Below are positions 22,620 to 30,284 of a DNA stretch of 64,000 nt, one piece after another. Numbering within the stretch: position 1 is the first letter of the stretch; every line of letters starts with the position of its first letter. The DNA lies in NCBI RefSeq assembly GCF_000717645.1, contig NZ_JNZZ01000008.1, positions 248,001 through 312,000 of the forward strand, written 5' to 3'. Under the pieces are notes generated by a model. That model was given only the letters and a program-made list of their open reading frames with translations, made no database searches and was not told the origin of the DNA. The DNA comes from Streptomyces californicus (GTDB lineage: Bacteria; Actinomycetota; Actinomycetes; Streptomycetales; Streptomycetaceae). Position numbers and translations under genes: made by a program.

Positions 22620-22643
22620 CAAACATAGAGAATGTTCGTTATA
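22620..22643. promoter_or_regulatory. possible third ARE-like site
   Basis: CAAACATAGAG...GTTCGTTATA matches the receptor-gene ARE at 15 of 24 positions, including the AACATA core and the TTC/TT half. It lies in the divergent gap between the IS701-like and TetR genes. Moderate similarity only. Confidence 0.4.
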
Positions 22644-22692
22644 TTTCTAGGGGGAGAGAACGACTACTTGCCGAGGTCCAAGGAGAAGGCGC

Positions 22693-23337
22693 ATGCAGAA
22701 ACGGGCGGCCAGGACGCGCCGGACCGTGTTGGAGGCGGCGGCCGACGAGTTCGCCGAGCGCGGTTACGAGGGCGCTTCCCTCCAGGGAGTCGCCTGGCGG
22801 GCCGCGACCTCCATCGGCGCTCTCACCTTCCACTTCCGGAACAAGACCGCCCTGGCCGAGGAGGTGCGCACGGCGGGATCGGCCCGCTTCACAGTCTGCC
22901 TGGAAGAACTCCCGCCCTGCGTGGACCCGTTGAGGGAGCTGCGCACCCTCGTCGGCGCACTGGTCCGGCTGGCGCACGAGGACCCCTTCGTCCGCGCCGC
23001 CCGCAGGCTGGAGGCCGACGCGCCCGAGGACGCACCGCCGTTGACCGAGATCTGGCTGCCCGTGCTCCGCACCCAGCTCGACCGGGCCCATAGCGCCCGC
23101 CGGCTCCGCCCCGGGGTGGCCCCCGAGGACGCGGTGGCGATGCTGTCGCACCTCGCGGAGGGGGCGATGGCCGCCCACGGCGCGGCGCGGGGCGCGGCCC
23201 GGCACACCGCGTGGGAGGCGGCGTGGGACTCGGTGTGGGACGTCGTCCTGCACGGCCTCGCGGCGGACGGACCGGAGCGGGGACCTGAGGGGACCGCCTC
23301 CCCGGATCTGGCCGGAACGTGCCCGAGCACCGGGTGA
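22693..23337 (+). CDS. TetR family regulator, GBL-receptor-like N-terminus
   Basis: 214 aa. The HTH (about 10-55: RRTVLEAAADEFAERGYEGASL then IGALTFHFRNKTALAEEV) resembles the ArpA/ScbR group, with TFHF for YFHF. The remainder diverges and the C-terminus is Pro/Gly rich. Pseudo-receptors that cross-talk with GBL or antibiotic ligands have such features. AAGGAGAAGGC precedes the ATG. An ARE-like sequence upstream would allow control by the true receptor. Divergent from the IS701-like gene, convergent with the next gene. Confidence 0.85.
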   Translation: MQKRAARTRRTVLEAAADEFAERGYEGASLQGVAWRAATSIGALTFHFRNKTALAEEVRTAGSARFTVCLEELPPCVDPLRELRTLVGALVRLAHEDPFVRAARRLEADAPEDAPPLTEIWLPVLRTQLDRAHSARRLRPGVAPEDAVAMLSHLAEGAMAAHGAARGAARHTAWEAAWDSVWDVVLHGLAADGPERGPEGTASPDLAGTCPSTG

Positions 23338-23492
23338 CCGGCCGGCAGGGGAGCCGCTCGACCTCGCGGTAGGGGTGCAGAGTTCAGGCGCGCCCGGGTC
23401 AACAGGGCTGAAGGCTCGATGAGTTGCCGACCGGGGCCGCGGCGCCCCGTGCTCCGTTCGCGGGGGGACACCCCGGCGGGCGGACGGCGTCC

Positions 23493-23528
23493 GCCCCGGA
23501 CCGCCCCGGTACGGGGACGGCCCGGGGC
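23493..23528. terminator. bidirectional terminator hairpin
   Basis: GCCCCGG...CCGGGGC outer stem with a bulged ACCG/ACGG middle and an inner CCCCG/CGGGG stem, in the gap between convergent genes. Confidence 0.55.
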
Positions 23529-23546
23529 GCACGGGTCGCCGCGCCC

Positions 23547-24794
23547 TCAGGAGCCGTCCCGCGCCGCCCGCTCCACCGCGTCCGCCACGTCGTCCAGCAC
23601 CCGCGCCCCAGGGGCCGCCGTCAGCCGGCCGCGCACCCACGCCGCCCCGGTCCTGGCCTGCGGCCACGCCTGGAAGGCGACGCCGCCGGGCCCCTGGTGG
23701 CCGAAGGCCCCGGCGCGGACCGTAGGCCAGCGGCCCTCGTCGAGGAGTTGCAGGCCCCCCTCGCCGTACGCGCTGACCCCGCCGAGCAGCGGGTCCAGCC
23801 CCTCGACCCAGAAGCTCCGCGCCTGGTCGAGCGTGCGCCGCGACAGCAGCAGCGGCTCCTCGCCCGGGGCGCGTACGGCGTCGGCGGCCAGGACGCCCTG
23901 GAGCCGGGCGAGGCCCCGGGCGGAGGCGTACGCCCCGAGCGAGGGCACGATCGCGTACCGCCGCCGGGTCCGGCTCCACACCCCGACGTCCGCCGGGAAC
24001 GGCGACGGGTTGTCCCACACCCGCCCGAACAGGTCCGCCGCGCCGTCGTCCGGCCCGCCGTCCGGCGCCGAGAAGCGGGCCCGGAAGCCGGGGTCGTACG
24101 AGATCCGGGCGGCGTGCGGCAGTTGGTCGGGGACCAGGCCGAAGTGGACGTCGAGGCCCAGCGGACCGGCGATCTCCTCCAGGAAGAACAGGTCGAGGTC
24201 GCGGCCGTCGACCCGGCGGACCACCTCGGCGACGATCCACCCGGCGGTCCACGGCCCGTGCAGCACCCCGCCCGCCCGCGGGTCCTCCTCCAGGCTGTGC
24301 AGTTCGAGCAGCGCGGCCATCATGCGCGGGTTCTCGACGTCCCGCTGGTCGAGCCCCGCCGCCATGCCCGGCAGCCGGGCGGTGAACGTCAGCACATCCC
24401 GCAGCGTCACCTTGCCCTTGCCGCGCATCGCGAACTCCGGCCAGTAGTCGGCGACCGGCCGGTCCAGGGCGAGCGCCCCCATGTCGGCGAGGAGCAGGAC
24501 CGCCGTGGCCAGGACGGCGTGCGAGCCCGTCATGGCCGGCACGAGGGTGTCGCCGGTCCACGGGGCGCCGGTGACCGGGTCGGCCGTGCCGTGCCACAGG
24601 TCGACGACCAGCTCCCCGTCCCGTACGACGGCGAGCGCGGCGCCCTGGGCGTGGGACGGCCCCGCCTCCCGGCAGGCCCGTTCGAAGGAGTGGCGCACCG
24701 GGGCGAACCCGGTCGCGGTGGTTCCGTGGACGCCGGTCGTCGCCGCCCGAGGCCGTGGCCGCGGGAGGACCTGCCGTACCAGAGAGGTGGTCAT
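23547..24794 (-). CDS. serine beta-lactamase/esterase-fold protein with degenerate active site
   Basis: 415 aa, class C beta-lactamase/EstB-like fold, no signal peptide. Family landmarks are kept (VVRDGELVVDLWHG, LLLADMGALALDRPVADYWPEF, HGPWTAGWIV, FGHQGPGGVAFQAWP). The nucleophile motif SxxK reads TGSH (Thr89, His92) and the usual HTSGLP reads FTARLP, so hydrolysis by the known mechanism is unlikely. Lies 63 nt downstream of the degenerate aldo/keto reductase on the same strand, presumably one operon. It may bind ligand or a partner rather than hydrolyse. Confidence 0.82.
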   Translation of the reverse strand: MTTSLVRQVLPRPRPRAATTGVHGTTATGFAPVRHSFERACREAGPSHAQGAALAVVRDGELVVDLWHGTADPVTGAPWTGDTLVPAMTGSHAVLATAVLLLADMGALALDRPVADYWPEFAMRGKGKVTLRDVLTFTARLPGMAAGLDQRDVENPRMMAALLELHSLEEDPRAGGVLHGPWTAGWIVAEVVRRVDGRDLDLFFLEEIAGPLGLDVHFGLVPDQLPHAARISYDPGFRARFSAPDGGPDDGAADLFGRVWDNPSPFPADVGVWSRTRRRYAIVPSLGAYASARGLARLQGVLAADAVRAPGEEPLLLSRRTLDQARSFWVEGLDPLLGGVSAYGEGGLQLLDEGRWPTVRAGAFGHQGPGGVAFQAWPQARTGAAWVRGRLTAAPGARVLDDVADAVERAARDGS

Positions 24795-24857
24795 GTCAGG
24801 AACTCCGTAAGAGATGGAGAAGGGGGAAGGGCGGTGCGGCGGCGGGCCGGGCGCGGT

Positions 24858-25811
24858 TCACGCCTCGGGTGCGCCCGCCGGGTAGGGCAGGAACTCCAGG
24901 TCGGTGACGTCCTGTTCGGTCAGCCGCACCCGGTCGCCGCCGAGGTTCTCGGCGAGGTGGTACGACGCCCGCGTGCCGGGCAGCGGCACCACGTGGTCGC
25001 CGAGCCGCAGCAGCCACGCCAGGGCGACCTGCGCCGGGGTCGCCCCGTGCCGGGCGGCCACCTGGCCGACGGCCTGCGTGAGCGCGTAGTTGTGGCGGAT
25101 GGCCCGGGGGGCGAAGCGGGGCTGGGTGCGCCGCCAGTCGTCCGCGGGCAGGTCGTCGTGGCGGGAGAACGGACCGGCCAGCAGCCCGCGCCCGAGCGGG
25201 GCCCCGGCCAGCAGGGCGATCCGGCGCTCCACCGCGTACGGCACGACGTCGTCGAGGCCGCACCGCGTGAACAGCGACACCTCGGCGGCCATCGCCGCCG
25301 CCTCGTGCACGGCTTCGGCGTCGCGCGCCTCCTGCACGGTGACGACGGGCAGCCCCAGCATGCGGATCTTGCCCGCCCAGACCTGCTCGGCCAGTGCGCC
25401 CCAGCTCTCCTCCAGCGGTACGCCGGGGTCGACGCGGCGCAGCAGATAGAGGTCGATGTGGTCCACGTGCAGCCGGCGCAGGCTCTCGTCCACCGCGTCC
25501 CGCAGCGCCTGCGGGCAGCCCGCGGGCCGCAGTCCGCCGTCGGGATCGCCGAGCAGCCCGCCGCCGGTACAGAGCACCACCTCGTCCCGCCGGCCCCGGA
25601 TGGCCTCGCCGATCAGCCGCTCGTTCTCCCCGGCCGCGTACGCCCCGGCCGTCTCGACGAGGTTGACCCCGAGGTCCACCGCCTCCTGGACCAGCGACAC
25701 CGCCTTGGTCCGGTCGCGCAGCCCTGGGGCGTAGCGGTACGAGAGTCCCATCGCGCCCAGCCCGAGCCGCCCGACGACCGGCCCGTCCCTGCCCAGTGTT
25801 GTGGTCCGCAT
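24858..25811 (-). CDS. aldo/keto reductase-fold protein with catalytic residues replaced
   Basis: 317-aa TIM-barrel AKR homologue, collinear with AKR enzymes (LGLGAMGLSY, HVDHIDLYLL, PLGRGLLAG, VALAWLLRLGDHVVPLPGT). Of the catalytic tetrad only Tyr58 (GAYAAGENE) remains: Asp is Glu53 (VETA), Lys is Gly83 (LCTGGG in place of LATKFG) and His is Arg125 (LLRRVDP in place of QHRVDP). NADPH-site residues near the C-terminus look plausible. A cofactor-binding sensor or structural role is possible. Start ATG 25811. Confidence 0.85.
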   Translation of the reverse strand: MRTTTLGRDGPVVGRLGLGAMGLSYRYAPGLRDRTKAVSLVQEAVDLGVNLVETAGAYAAGENERLIGEAIRGRRDEVVLCTGGGLLGDPDGGLRPAGCPQALRDAVDESLRRLHVDHIDLYLLRRVDPGVPLEESWGALAEQVWAGKIRMLGLPVVTVQEARDAEAVHEAAAMAAEVSLFTRCGLDDVVPYAVERRIALLAGAPLGRGLLAGPFSRHDDLPADDWRRTQPRFAPRAIRHNYALTQAVGQVAARHGATPAQVALAWLLRLGDHVVPLPGTRASYHLAENLGGDRVRLTEQDVTDLEFLPYPAGAPEA

Positions 25812-25895
25812 CCCGCGAGAACTCCCTTCTCCACAGAGGAAAGCGACCTCACCATGGCAACAGGCCGAGGGCGTGGAGGGACAGCAACCCGGTGC

Positions 25896-25927
25896 GACTT
25901 GCCGACCTCCGACGACTTCGGCAAGTC
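25896..25927 (-). terminator. terminator between TetR and AKR-like genes
   Basis: Perfect 10-bp inverted repeat (GACTTGCCGA with TCGGCAAGTC), 12-nt loop, 19 nt downstream of the TetR stop and upstream of the AKR-like start. Could instead be an operator for the AKR-like gene. Confidence 0.55.
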
Positions 25928-25945
25928 CGCCCGGGGCGACGGGTG

Positions 25946-26494
25946 TTACGCGTGGGGCGCGGTGATGCGGGCGATCGCCTCGACCGTGAGGGCGCGCTCG
26001 TGGGGCTCGGTCTCCAGGGCGCGGTGGATGGACAGCCCCTCGATGAGGGCGTCGAGCTGCCGGGCGGTGGCCGGGTCGAAGTGCCACTCCAGCGCACGGC
26101 GGCTGCGGCTCATCCAGGTGCGGGTCAGTTCGCGGTAGGCGGGCCGGCGGGCGGCGAGGGTGTACAGCTCGTGGGTGAGGATCAGCTCGCGCTGGTTGCC
26201 GCCGGAGAGGTGGTGGACGAGGTCGGCGACGGCCTCGCGCGCCTCGTCGGGGCTGCCCGCCGCGCCGAGGCGCTCCTCGAAGACGGCGACGATCGTGCCG
26301 GAGAACCGGGTGAACGCCTCGTGCAGCAGCTCGTCCATCCCGGAGAAGTGGTACGTCATCGAGCCCAGCGGCACGCCCGCGCGAGCGGCGACCTTGCGGT
26401 GCGAGACGCCCGCGACGCCCTCGTCCACGATGAGGTCGAGGGCGGCGTCGATGATGCGGTCCCGCCGCTCGGGGTCGGTGCGCCCGGTCGCCAT
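25946..26494 (-). CDS. TetR family repressor of the adjacent MFS exporter
   Basis: 182 aa. N-terminal HTH about residues 10-55 (RIIDAALDLIVDEGVAGVSH, RKVAARAGVPLGSMTYHF). Compact helical ligand domain. Divergent from an MFS gene across 153 bp holding two near-identical 16-bp palindromes, the usual layout of a TetR/exporter pair with shared operators controlling both genes. Confidence 0.92.
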   Translation of the reverse strand: MATGRTDPERRDRIIDAALDLIVDEGVAGVSHRKVAARAGVPLGSMTYHFSGMDELLHEAFTRFSGTIVAVFEERLGAAGSPDEAREAVADLVHHLSGGNQRELILTHELYTLAARRPAYRELTRTWMSRSRRALEWHFDPATARQLDALIEGLSIHRALETEPHERALTVEAIARITAPHA

Positions 26495-26550
26495 GCGGCG
26501 CCCTCCTCGGTCGGCTCGGTGCTCGTCGCAGCATAGAGCGGCGGATGGGA

Positions 26551-26588
26551 GTGTACGAACGTACGCCTTGAAGCGTACGATCGTACGC
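26551..26588. promoter_or_regulatory. twin TetR operators, TetR/MFS divergon
   Basis: GCGTACGATCGTACGC (26573-26588) is a perfect 16-bp palindrome, and GTGTACGAACGTACGC (26551-26566) matches it at 14 of 16 positions. Starts are 22 bp apart, two helical turns, fitting cooperative binding of two TetR dimers. Confidence 0.8.
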
Positions 26589-26647
26589 CTGCATGCCCCT
26601 TCCCCCGCGTACGCCCCCGTACCCATCCCGTCTGCCGAGGCAATTCC

Positions 26648-27892
26648 GTGAAGAACCCGCAGGTCATCGACGCGACCACCCGCCGCTGGCGGGCCGCGCT
26701 CTTCCTCTTCATGCTCGCCACCGGGGTGAGCATGGCGTCCTGGGTGGCCAGAACGCCGGCCGTCCGGGACGCGCTGGATGTGACCACCGGGGCGATGGGG
26801 CTGGTGCTGTTCGGGCTCTCGATCGGGTCCATGGCCGGGGTGCTGGCCTCCGGCGGTCTGGTACGCCGGCACGGCGGGCGGTCGGTGATCACCCTCGGGG
26901 CCGCCCTGCTGGTGGCCGGGCTCCTGGTGATCGCCGGGGGCGCGGCACTGGAGGTGTCCGGCGGGGTGTTCGGCGGGCTCGCGCTGTTCGGGGCCGGGAT
27001 GGGGCTCGCGGAGGTGGCGTTCAACATCGAGGGCGCGGCCGTCGAGCGGGCCGTGGGCCGTCCGGTCCTGCCGGTGCTGCACGGCTGCTTCAGCCTGGGG
27101 ACCGTGGTCGGCGCGCTGCTGGGGATGGGGCTGACGGCGCTGCGCTTCCCGGTCGGCTGGCACCTGGCGGCGATCGCGCTCGCGGTGGCGGCGGCCGGGG
27201 CGTGGACCGTGCGGGCGGTCCCGGCAGGGACGGGGCGCGAGGAGCCGGAGGCCGCCGACGTCGACGGGCGCGGCGGCGGGTGGCGGGCGCAGGTGGCGGT
27301 CTGGCGGGACCGGCGGCTGGTGCTGATCGGCCTGATCGTGCTGGCCATGGCGTTCGCGGAGGGCTCGGCCAACGACTGGCTGCCGCTGCTGATGGTGGAC
27401 GGTCACGGGACGAGCGCGACGGCCGGTTCGCTGACGTTCATGCTGTTCGCGGTGGCGATGACGACGGGCCGGTTCACGGGCGGGCCGCTGCTGGTGCGGT
27501 ACGGGCCCGCGGCCGTGGTCCGGGCCAGCGCGGTGATCGCGGCGGTGGGCGTGGCCCTGGTGGTCTTCTCCTCCAGCGCGCTGCTCGCCGGGGCGGCGGT
27601 GGTGTTGTGGGGGCTGGGCGCCTCGCTGGGCTTCCCGGTGACCATCTCGGCGGCGGGGGAGGGCGTGCGGAACGCCTCGGCCCGGGTCGCGGCCGTCTCG
27701 ACGGCGGGGTACGCGGCGTTCCTGGTCGGACCGCCGTCGCTGGGCTTCCTCGCCGACCACGTGGGGCTGCGGAACGCGATGGTGGTGGTCCTGGTGCTGC
27801 TGGGCGGCGCGGCGCTGATCACGGGCGCGCTCCGCACGCCGGAGCGCGAGGCGGGCGCGGTGCCGCAGGGGGATCGCTGCACCGCCGGGTGA
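26648..27892 (+). CDS. MFS transporter
   Basis: 414-aa inner-membrane protein with about 12 hydrophobic helices, two six-helix halves split by a hydrophilic loop around residues 195-215. The TM2-3 loop GGLVRRHGGRSVITLG is an MFS motif A variant, and AEGSANDWLPLLMVDGHG lies at the start of the second half, as in the FucP/YbjJ-like group. GTG start after GAGG. Likely exporter or sugar-type permease regulated by the divergent TetR; the substrate is unknown. Confidence 0.92.
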   Translation: MKNPQVIDATTRRWRAALFLFMLATGVSMASWVARTPAVRDALDVTTGAMGLVLFGLSIGSMAGVLASGGLVRRHGGRSVITLGAALLVAGLLVIAGGAALEVSGGVFGGLALFGAGMGLAEVAFNIEGAAVERAVGRPVLPVLHGCFSLGTVVGALLGMGLTALRFPVGWHLAAIALAVAAAGAWTVRAVPAGTGREEPEAADVDGRGGGWRAQVAVWRDRRLVLIGLIVLAMAFAEGSANDWLPLLMVDGHGTSATAGSLTFMLFAVAMTTGRFTGGPLLVRYGPAAVVRASAVIAAVGVALVVFSSSALLAGAAVVLWGLGASLGFPVTISAAGEGVRNASARVAAVSTAGYAAFLVGPPSLGFLADHVGLRNAMVVVLVLLGGAALITGALRTPEREAGAVPQGDRCTAG

Positions 27893-28000
27893 CGGCCGCG
27901 GTGCCGTGCGGTCCGTCGCGGGGTGACGGCTGCGGTGCTGTGCGGTCTGTCGTGCGGTGACGGCTGCGGTGCTGTGCGGTCCGTCGTGGGGCGATGGCTG
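27891..28000. repeat. 34-bp tandem repeat, three copies plus fragment
   Basis: GACGGCTGCGGTGCTGTGCG-type units begin at 27891, 27925, 27959 and (degenerate) 27993, an exact 34-bp period, starting at the MFS stop codon in the gap before the convergent kinase gene. Confidence 0.85.
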
Positions 28001-28038
28001 CGCCGCCGCCGGGTGACCGCCGAGCCGCCGTTCCGGAG

Positions 28039-29859
28039 TCAGTCGGCCCTGGTGTAGATCAGGCTCTTGCCGGGGCCGGGGGTGGACCGCCGCAGGGTGT
28101 CGTCCGGCAGCAGGGTCAGTTCGGTGGGCCGCCCCGGGCTGCAGGAGGAGAGGGGTTCGCCGGAGGAGACGGTGGAGGGCCCGAGGCGGACCGGTTCGTC
28201 CTGCCCGGGGCGCTCGGCGAGCGGGGCGCTGAACTCGCAGCGGTACATGGCCCCGCCCGAGAGCGGCCCCTCGGTGGTGAGCGCGAGCACCTGGCCGCCG
28301 ACCTTGCCCTGACGGATCGTCAATGTCCGTGTGATCGTGCCCTGTTGGGTGGTCTCGGTCTGCGACCACGTCCCGAGGTAGCCGCCCGGGACGGCCCCCT
28401 CGCCGGCCCCCGCCGTGGCGGACTTCGACGGGCCGGGGGAGGCGTTCTTCCCCGGGGAGCCGCCCTTCATGAAGGCGTACACCGACCCGCCCGCGCCCAG
28501 CGCCACGGCCACGGCGACGGCTATGAGGGCGACGGTGGCCCCGAAGGAGCGGCCCTCCCGGGCGGCCGGGGGAGGCGTGGGCGCGAAGTGCGCCGGGGGA
28601 AGCGGCTGTTGGTGCGCGCCACCGTACGGCTGGGGGTGCGGCGGGGGCGTGGTGTACGGGCCGGGCAGGGTGGGGTGGTGCGGCTGGGGGAACCCGTACG
28701 CCGAGGGCTGGGGCCGCCCGTACGGACCCGAGGCCGGACCCGGGGCCGGGGTGGGCGCCGGTCCCGGCGCGGGCGGGGCGGCGGACGCTCCGGTGGTCTG
28801 CGTGCGGTGCGGGGCCTCCGGAGCCGCCGGGGCGCCCGCCGCTGCCGGCCGTTCCGGACCCTCCAGCGGCCCCCGGCCCTCCGGCGAACCCAGCTCCTCC
28901 GGCCGCTCCCGGCCCATCGGCGGCTCCGGGTCCTCGGCGTCGAGCAACTCCACCGCATGACGTCCGAGTTGGGCGAGGAGAGGAGCGGGCAGCCACGGTT
29001 CCTCCGGGTCCGCCTCGCCCAGGCGGGCCAGGATCTCGTCCGTGGAGGGCCGCGCTCCCGGGTCCTTCGTCAGGCAGTCCCGTACGACGTCGGCCAGCTC
29101 CTCGGAGACCCCGGTCAGATCGGGGTCCTCGTGGGCTATCCGGAACATCAGCGCGTGGGCCCCGCCGCTCTCCGCCGTACCGAACGGCAGCCGCCCCGAC
29201 GCGGCGTACGCGAGGACGGCGCCGAGGCAGAACACGTCGCACGCGGTGGTCACCCGCTCGCCGCGCACCTGCTCGGGGGCCATGAAGCCGGGCGAGCCGA
29301 CGAGGACCCCGGTGCGGGTCAGCTCGCCGTCGTGCACGGACTCCAGGGCGCGGGCGATGCCGAAGTCGATGACCCGGGGGCCGTCGATGGTCATCAGGAC
29401 GTTCGAGGGCTTCAGGTCCCGGTGGACGAGCCCGGCGCCGTGGATGTGCTGGAGGGCGTGGGCGAGCCTCGACCCCAGGAACCGTACGGAACGCGACGGC
29501 AGCGGCCCGTACGCCCCCGAGGCCGTGACCGGGGCGCCGGGGCGGCCGGAGACGACGCGGTTGAGCGAGGGCCCGGCGACGTACCCCGTGGCGACCCAGG
29601 GGACGGGCGCCTCGGTGTCGGCGTCCAGTACGGGCGCGGTCCACGCGCCGCCGACGCGGTGCGCGGCGCGGACCTCCTGGCGGAAGCGGGCGCGGAACTC
29701 GTGGCGCGCGGCCAGTTCGCCGTGGACGAGCTTGAGGGCCACCGTGCGGCCCCGGTCCGAGCGGGCGAGGAAGACCCGGCCCATGCCGCCTTCGCCGAGG
29801 CGGCCGAGGAGCCGGTACGCGCCGATGCGGTGCGGGTCGTCGGGACCGAGCTTTTCCAT
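28039..29859 (-). CDS. transmembrane Ser/Thr protein kinase (PASTA-less, PknB-like)
   Basis: 606 aa. Cytosolic kinase domain in the first about 275 residues: glycine loop GRLGEGGMGRVFLAR, ATP Lys in VALKLV, catalytic HRDLKPSNVL, metal DFGIAR, APEQVRG. A Pro/Gly/Ala-rich juxtamembrane linker of about 150 residues follows, then one TM helix (FGATVALIAVAVAVALGAGG) and an extracellular domain of about 140 residues (from YLGTWSQTETTQQGTITRTL) without PASTA repeats, possibly a ligand or cell-wall sensor. ATG 29859 has AGGAAG upstream. Divergent from the P450 gene. Confidence 0.95.
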   Translation of the reverse strand: MEKLGPDDPHRIGAYRLLGRLGEGGMGRVFLARSDRGRTVALKLVHGELAARHEFRARFRQEVRAAHRVGGAWTAPVLDADTEAPVPWVATGYVAGPSLNRVVSGRPGAPVTASGAYGPLPSRSVRFLGSRLAHALQHIHGAGLVHRDLKPSNVLMTIDGPRVIDFGIARALESVHDGELTRTGVLVGSPGFMAPEQVRGERVTTACDVFCLGAVLAYAASGRLPFGTAESGGAHALMFRIAHEDPDLTGVSEELADVVRDCLTKDPGARPSTDEILARLGEADPEEPWLPAPLLAQLGRHAVELLDAEDPEPPMGRERPEELGSPEGRGPLEGPERPAAAGAPAAPEAPHRTQTTGASAAPPAPGPAPTPAPGPASGPYGRPQPSAYGFPQPHHPTLPGPYTTPPPHPQPYGGAHQQPLPPAHFAPTPPPAAREGRSFGATVALIAVAVAVALGAGGSVYAFMKGGSPGKNASPGPSKSATAGAGEGAVPGGYLGTWSQTETTQQGTITRTLTIRQGKVGGQVLALTTEGPLSGGAMYRCEFSAPLAERPGQDEPVRLGPSTVSSGEPLSSCSPGRPTELTLLPDDTLRRSTPGPGKSLIYTRAD

Positions 29860-30284
29860 GGTGCGCTTCCTCCCCTGCGGCCCGCACGAGGATAGCCCCG
29901 CCGGGCTGGGGCGGCGGGGCCACGGTCCCTCTCTACGACACACCTCCCCGCGCTCCGGTTCCGCCACCCGCCCCGGCCCGCCCCTTCGAGCCCGCCCCGG
30001 CAACGCTTTCCCTTCCGGCCTGCCCTGGCCGCCCCTTCGAGCCGGCCAGGCCCGTCCGTCGCACCGCCCCGCTCCGGCCCCGCCCCTTCGAGCCCGGCCC
30101 CGGCACCGCCCCCGGCGCCCGCGCTCCTCGATCCGGGCCGCCGCCGATGCCCCACCGGGGCACAGGGCCGCCGCAGGCGAAGCGGTTATCGTCAGGGCGC
30201 CACGCGCCGGCCTCGGAACGCCCGCGCCGACCGCGAGGCGTGGTGCCGGCAGCAGTCGGCCGGAACCCGTTGGAGCCCGAGGCC
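29860..30284. repeat. kinase/P450 divergent gap with 51-bp repeats
   Basis: Gap of 425 nt. CCCCTTCGAG recurs at 29981, 30032 and 30083, an exact 51-bp period with CGCC before and CCSG after each copy. No clear promoter boxes or operators found. Function unknown. Confidence 0.65.

Noticed and set aside
25854..25960. Short plus-strand ORF starting ATGGCAACAGG
   Set aside because: It spans the inverted repeat assigned as terminator, lacks a ribosome site and has no codon bias.
23424..26138. 904-codon plus-strand frame opposite the beta-lactamase-like and AKR-like genes
   Set aside because: Composition is Arg/Gln/His/Pro-biased antisense; both opposite-strand genes show clear family motifs.
25946..29923. 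1325-codon minus-strand frame
   Set aside because: Only the first 549 nt of sense (the TetR gene) has protein-like composition; the remainder is Arg/Pro/Gly-rich shadow of MFS and kinase genes.
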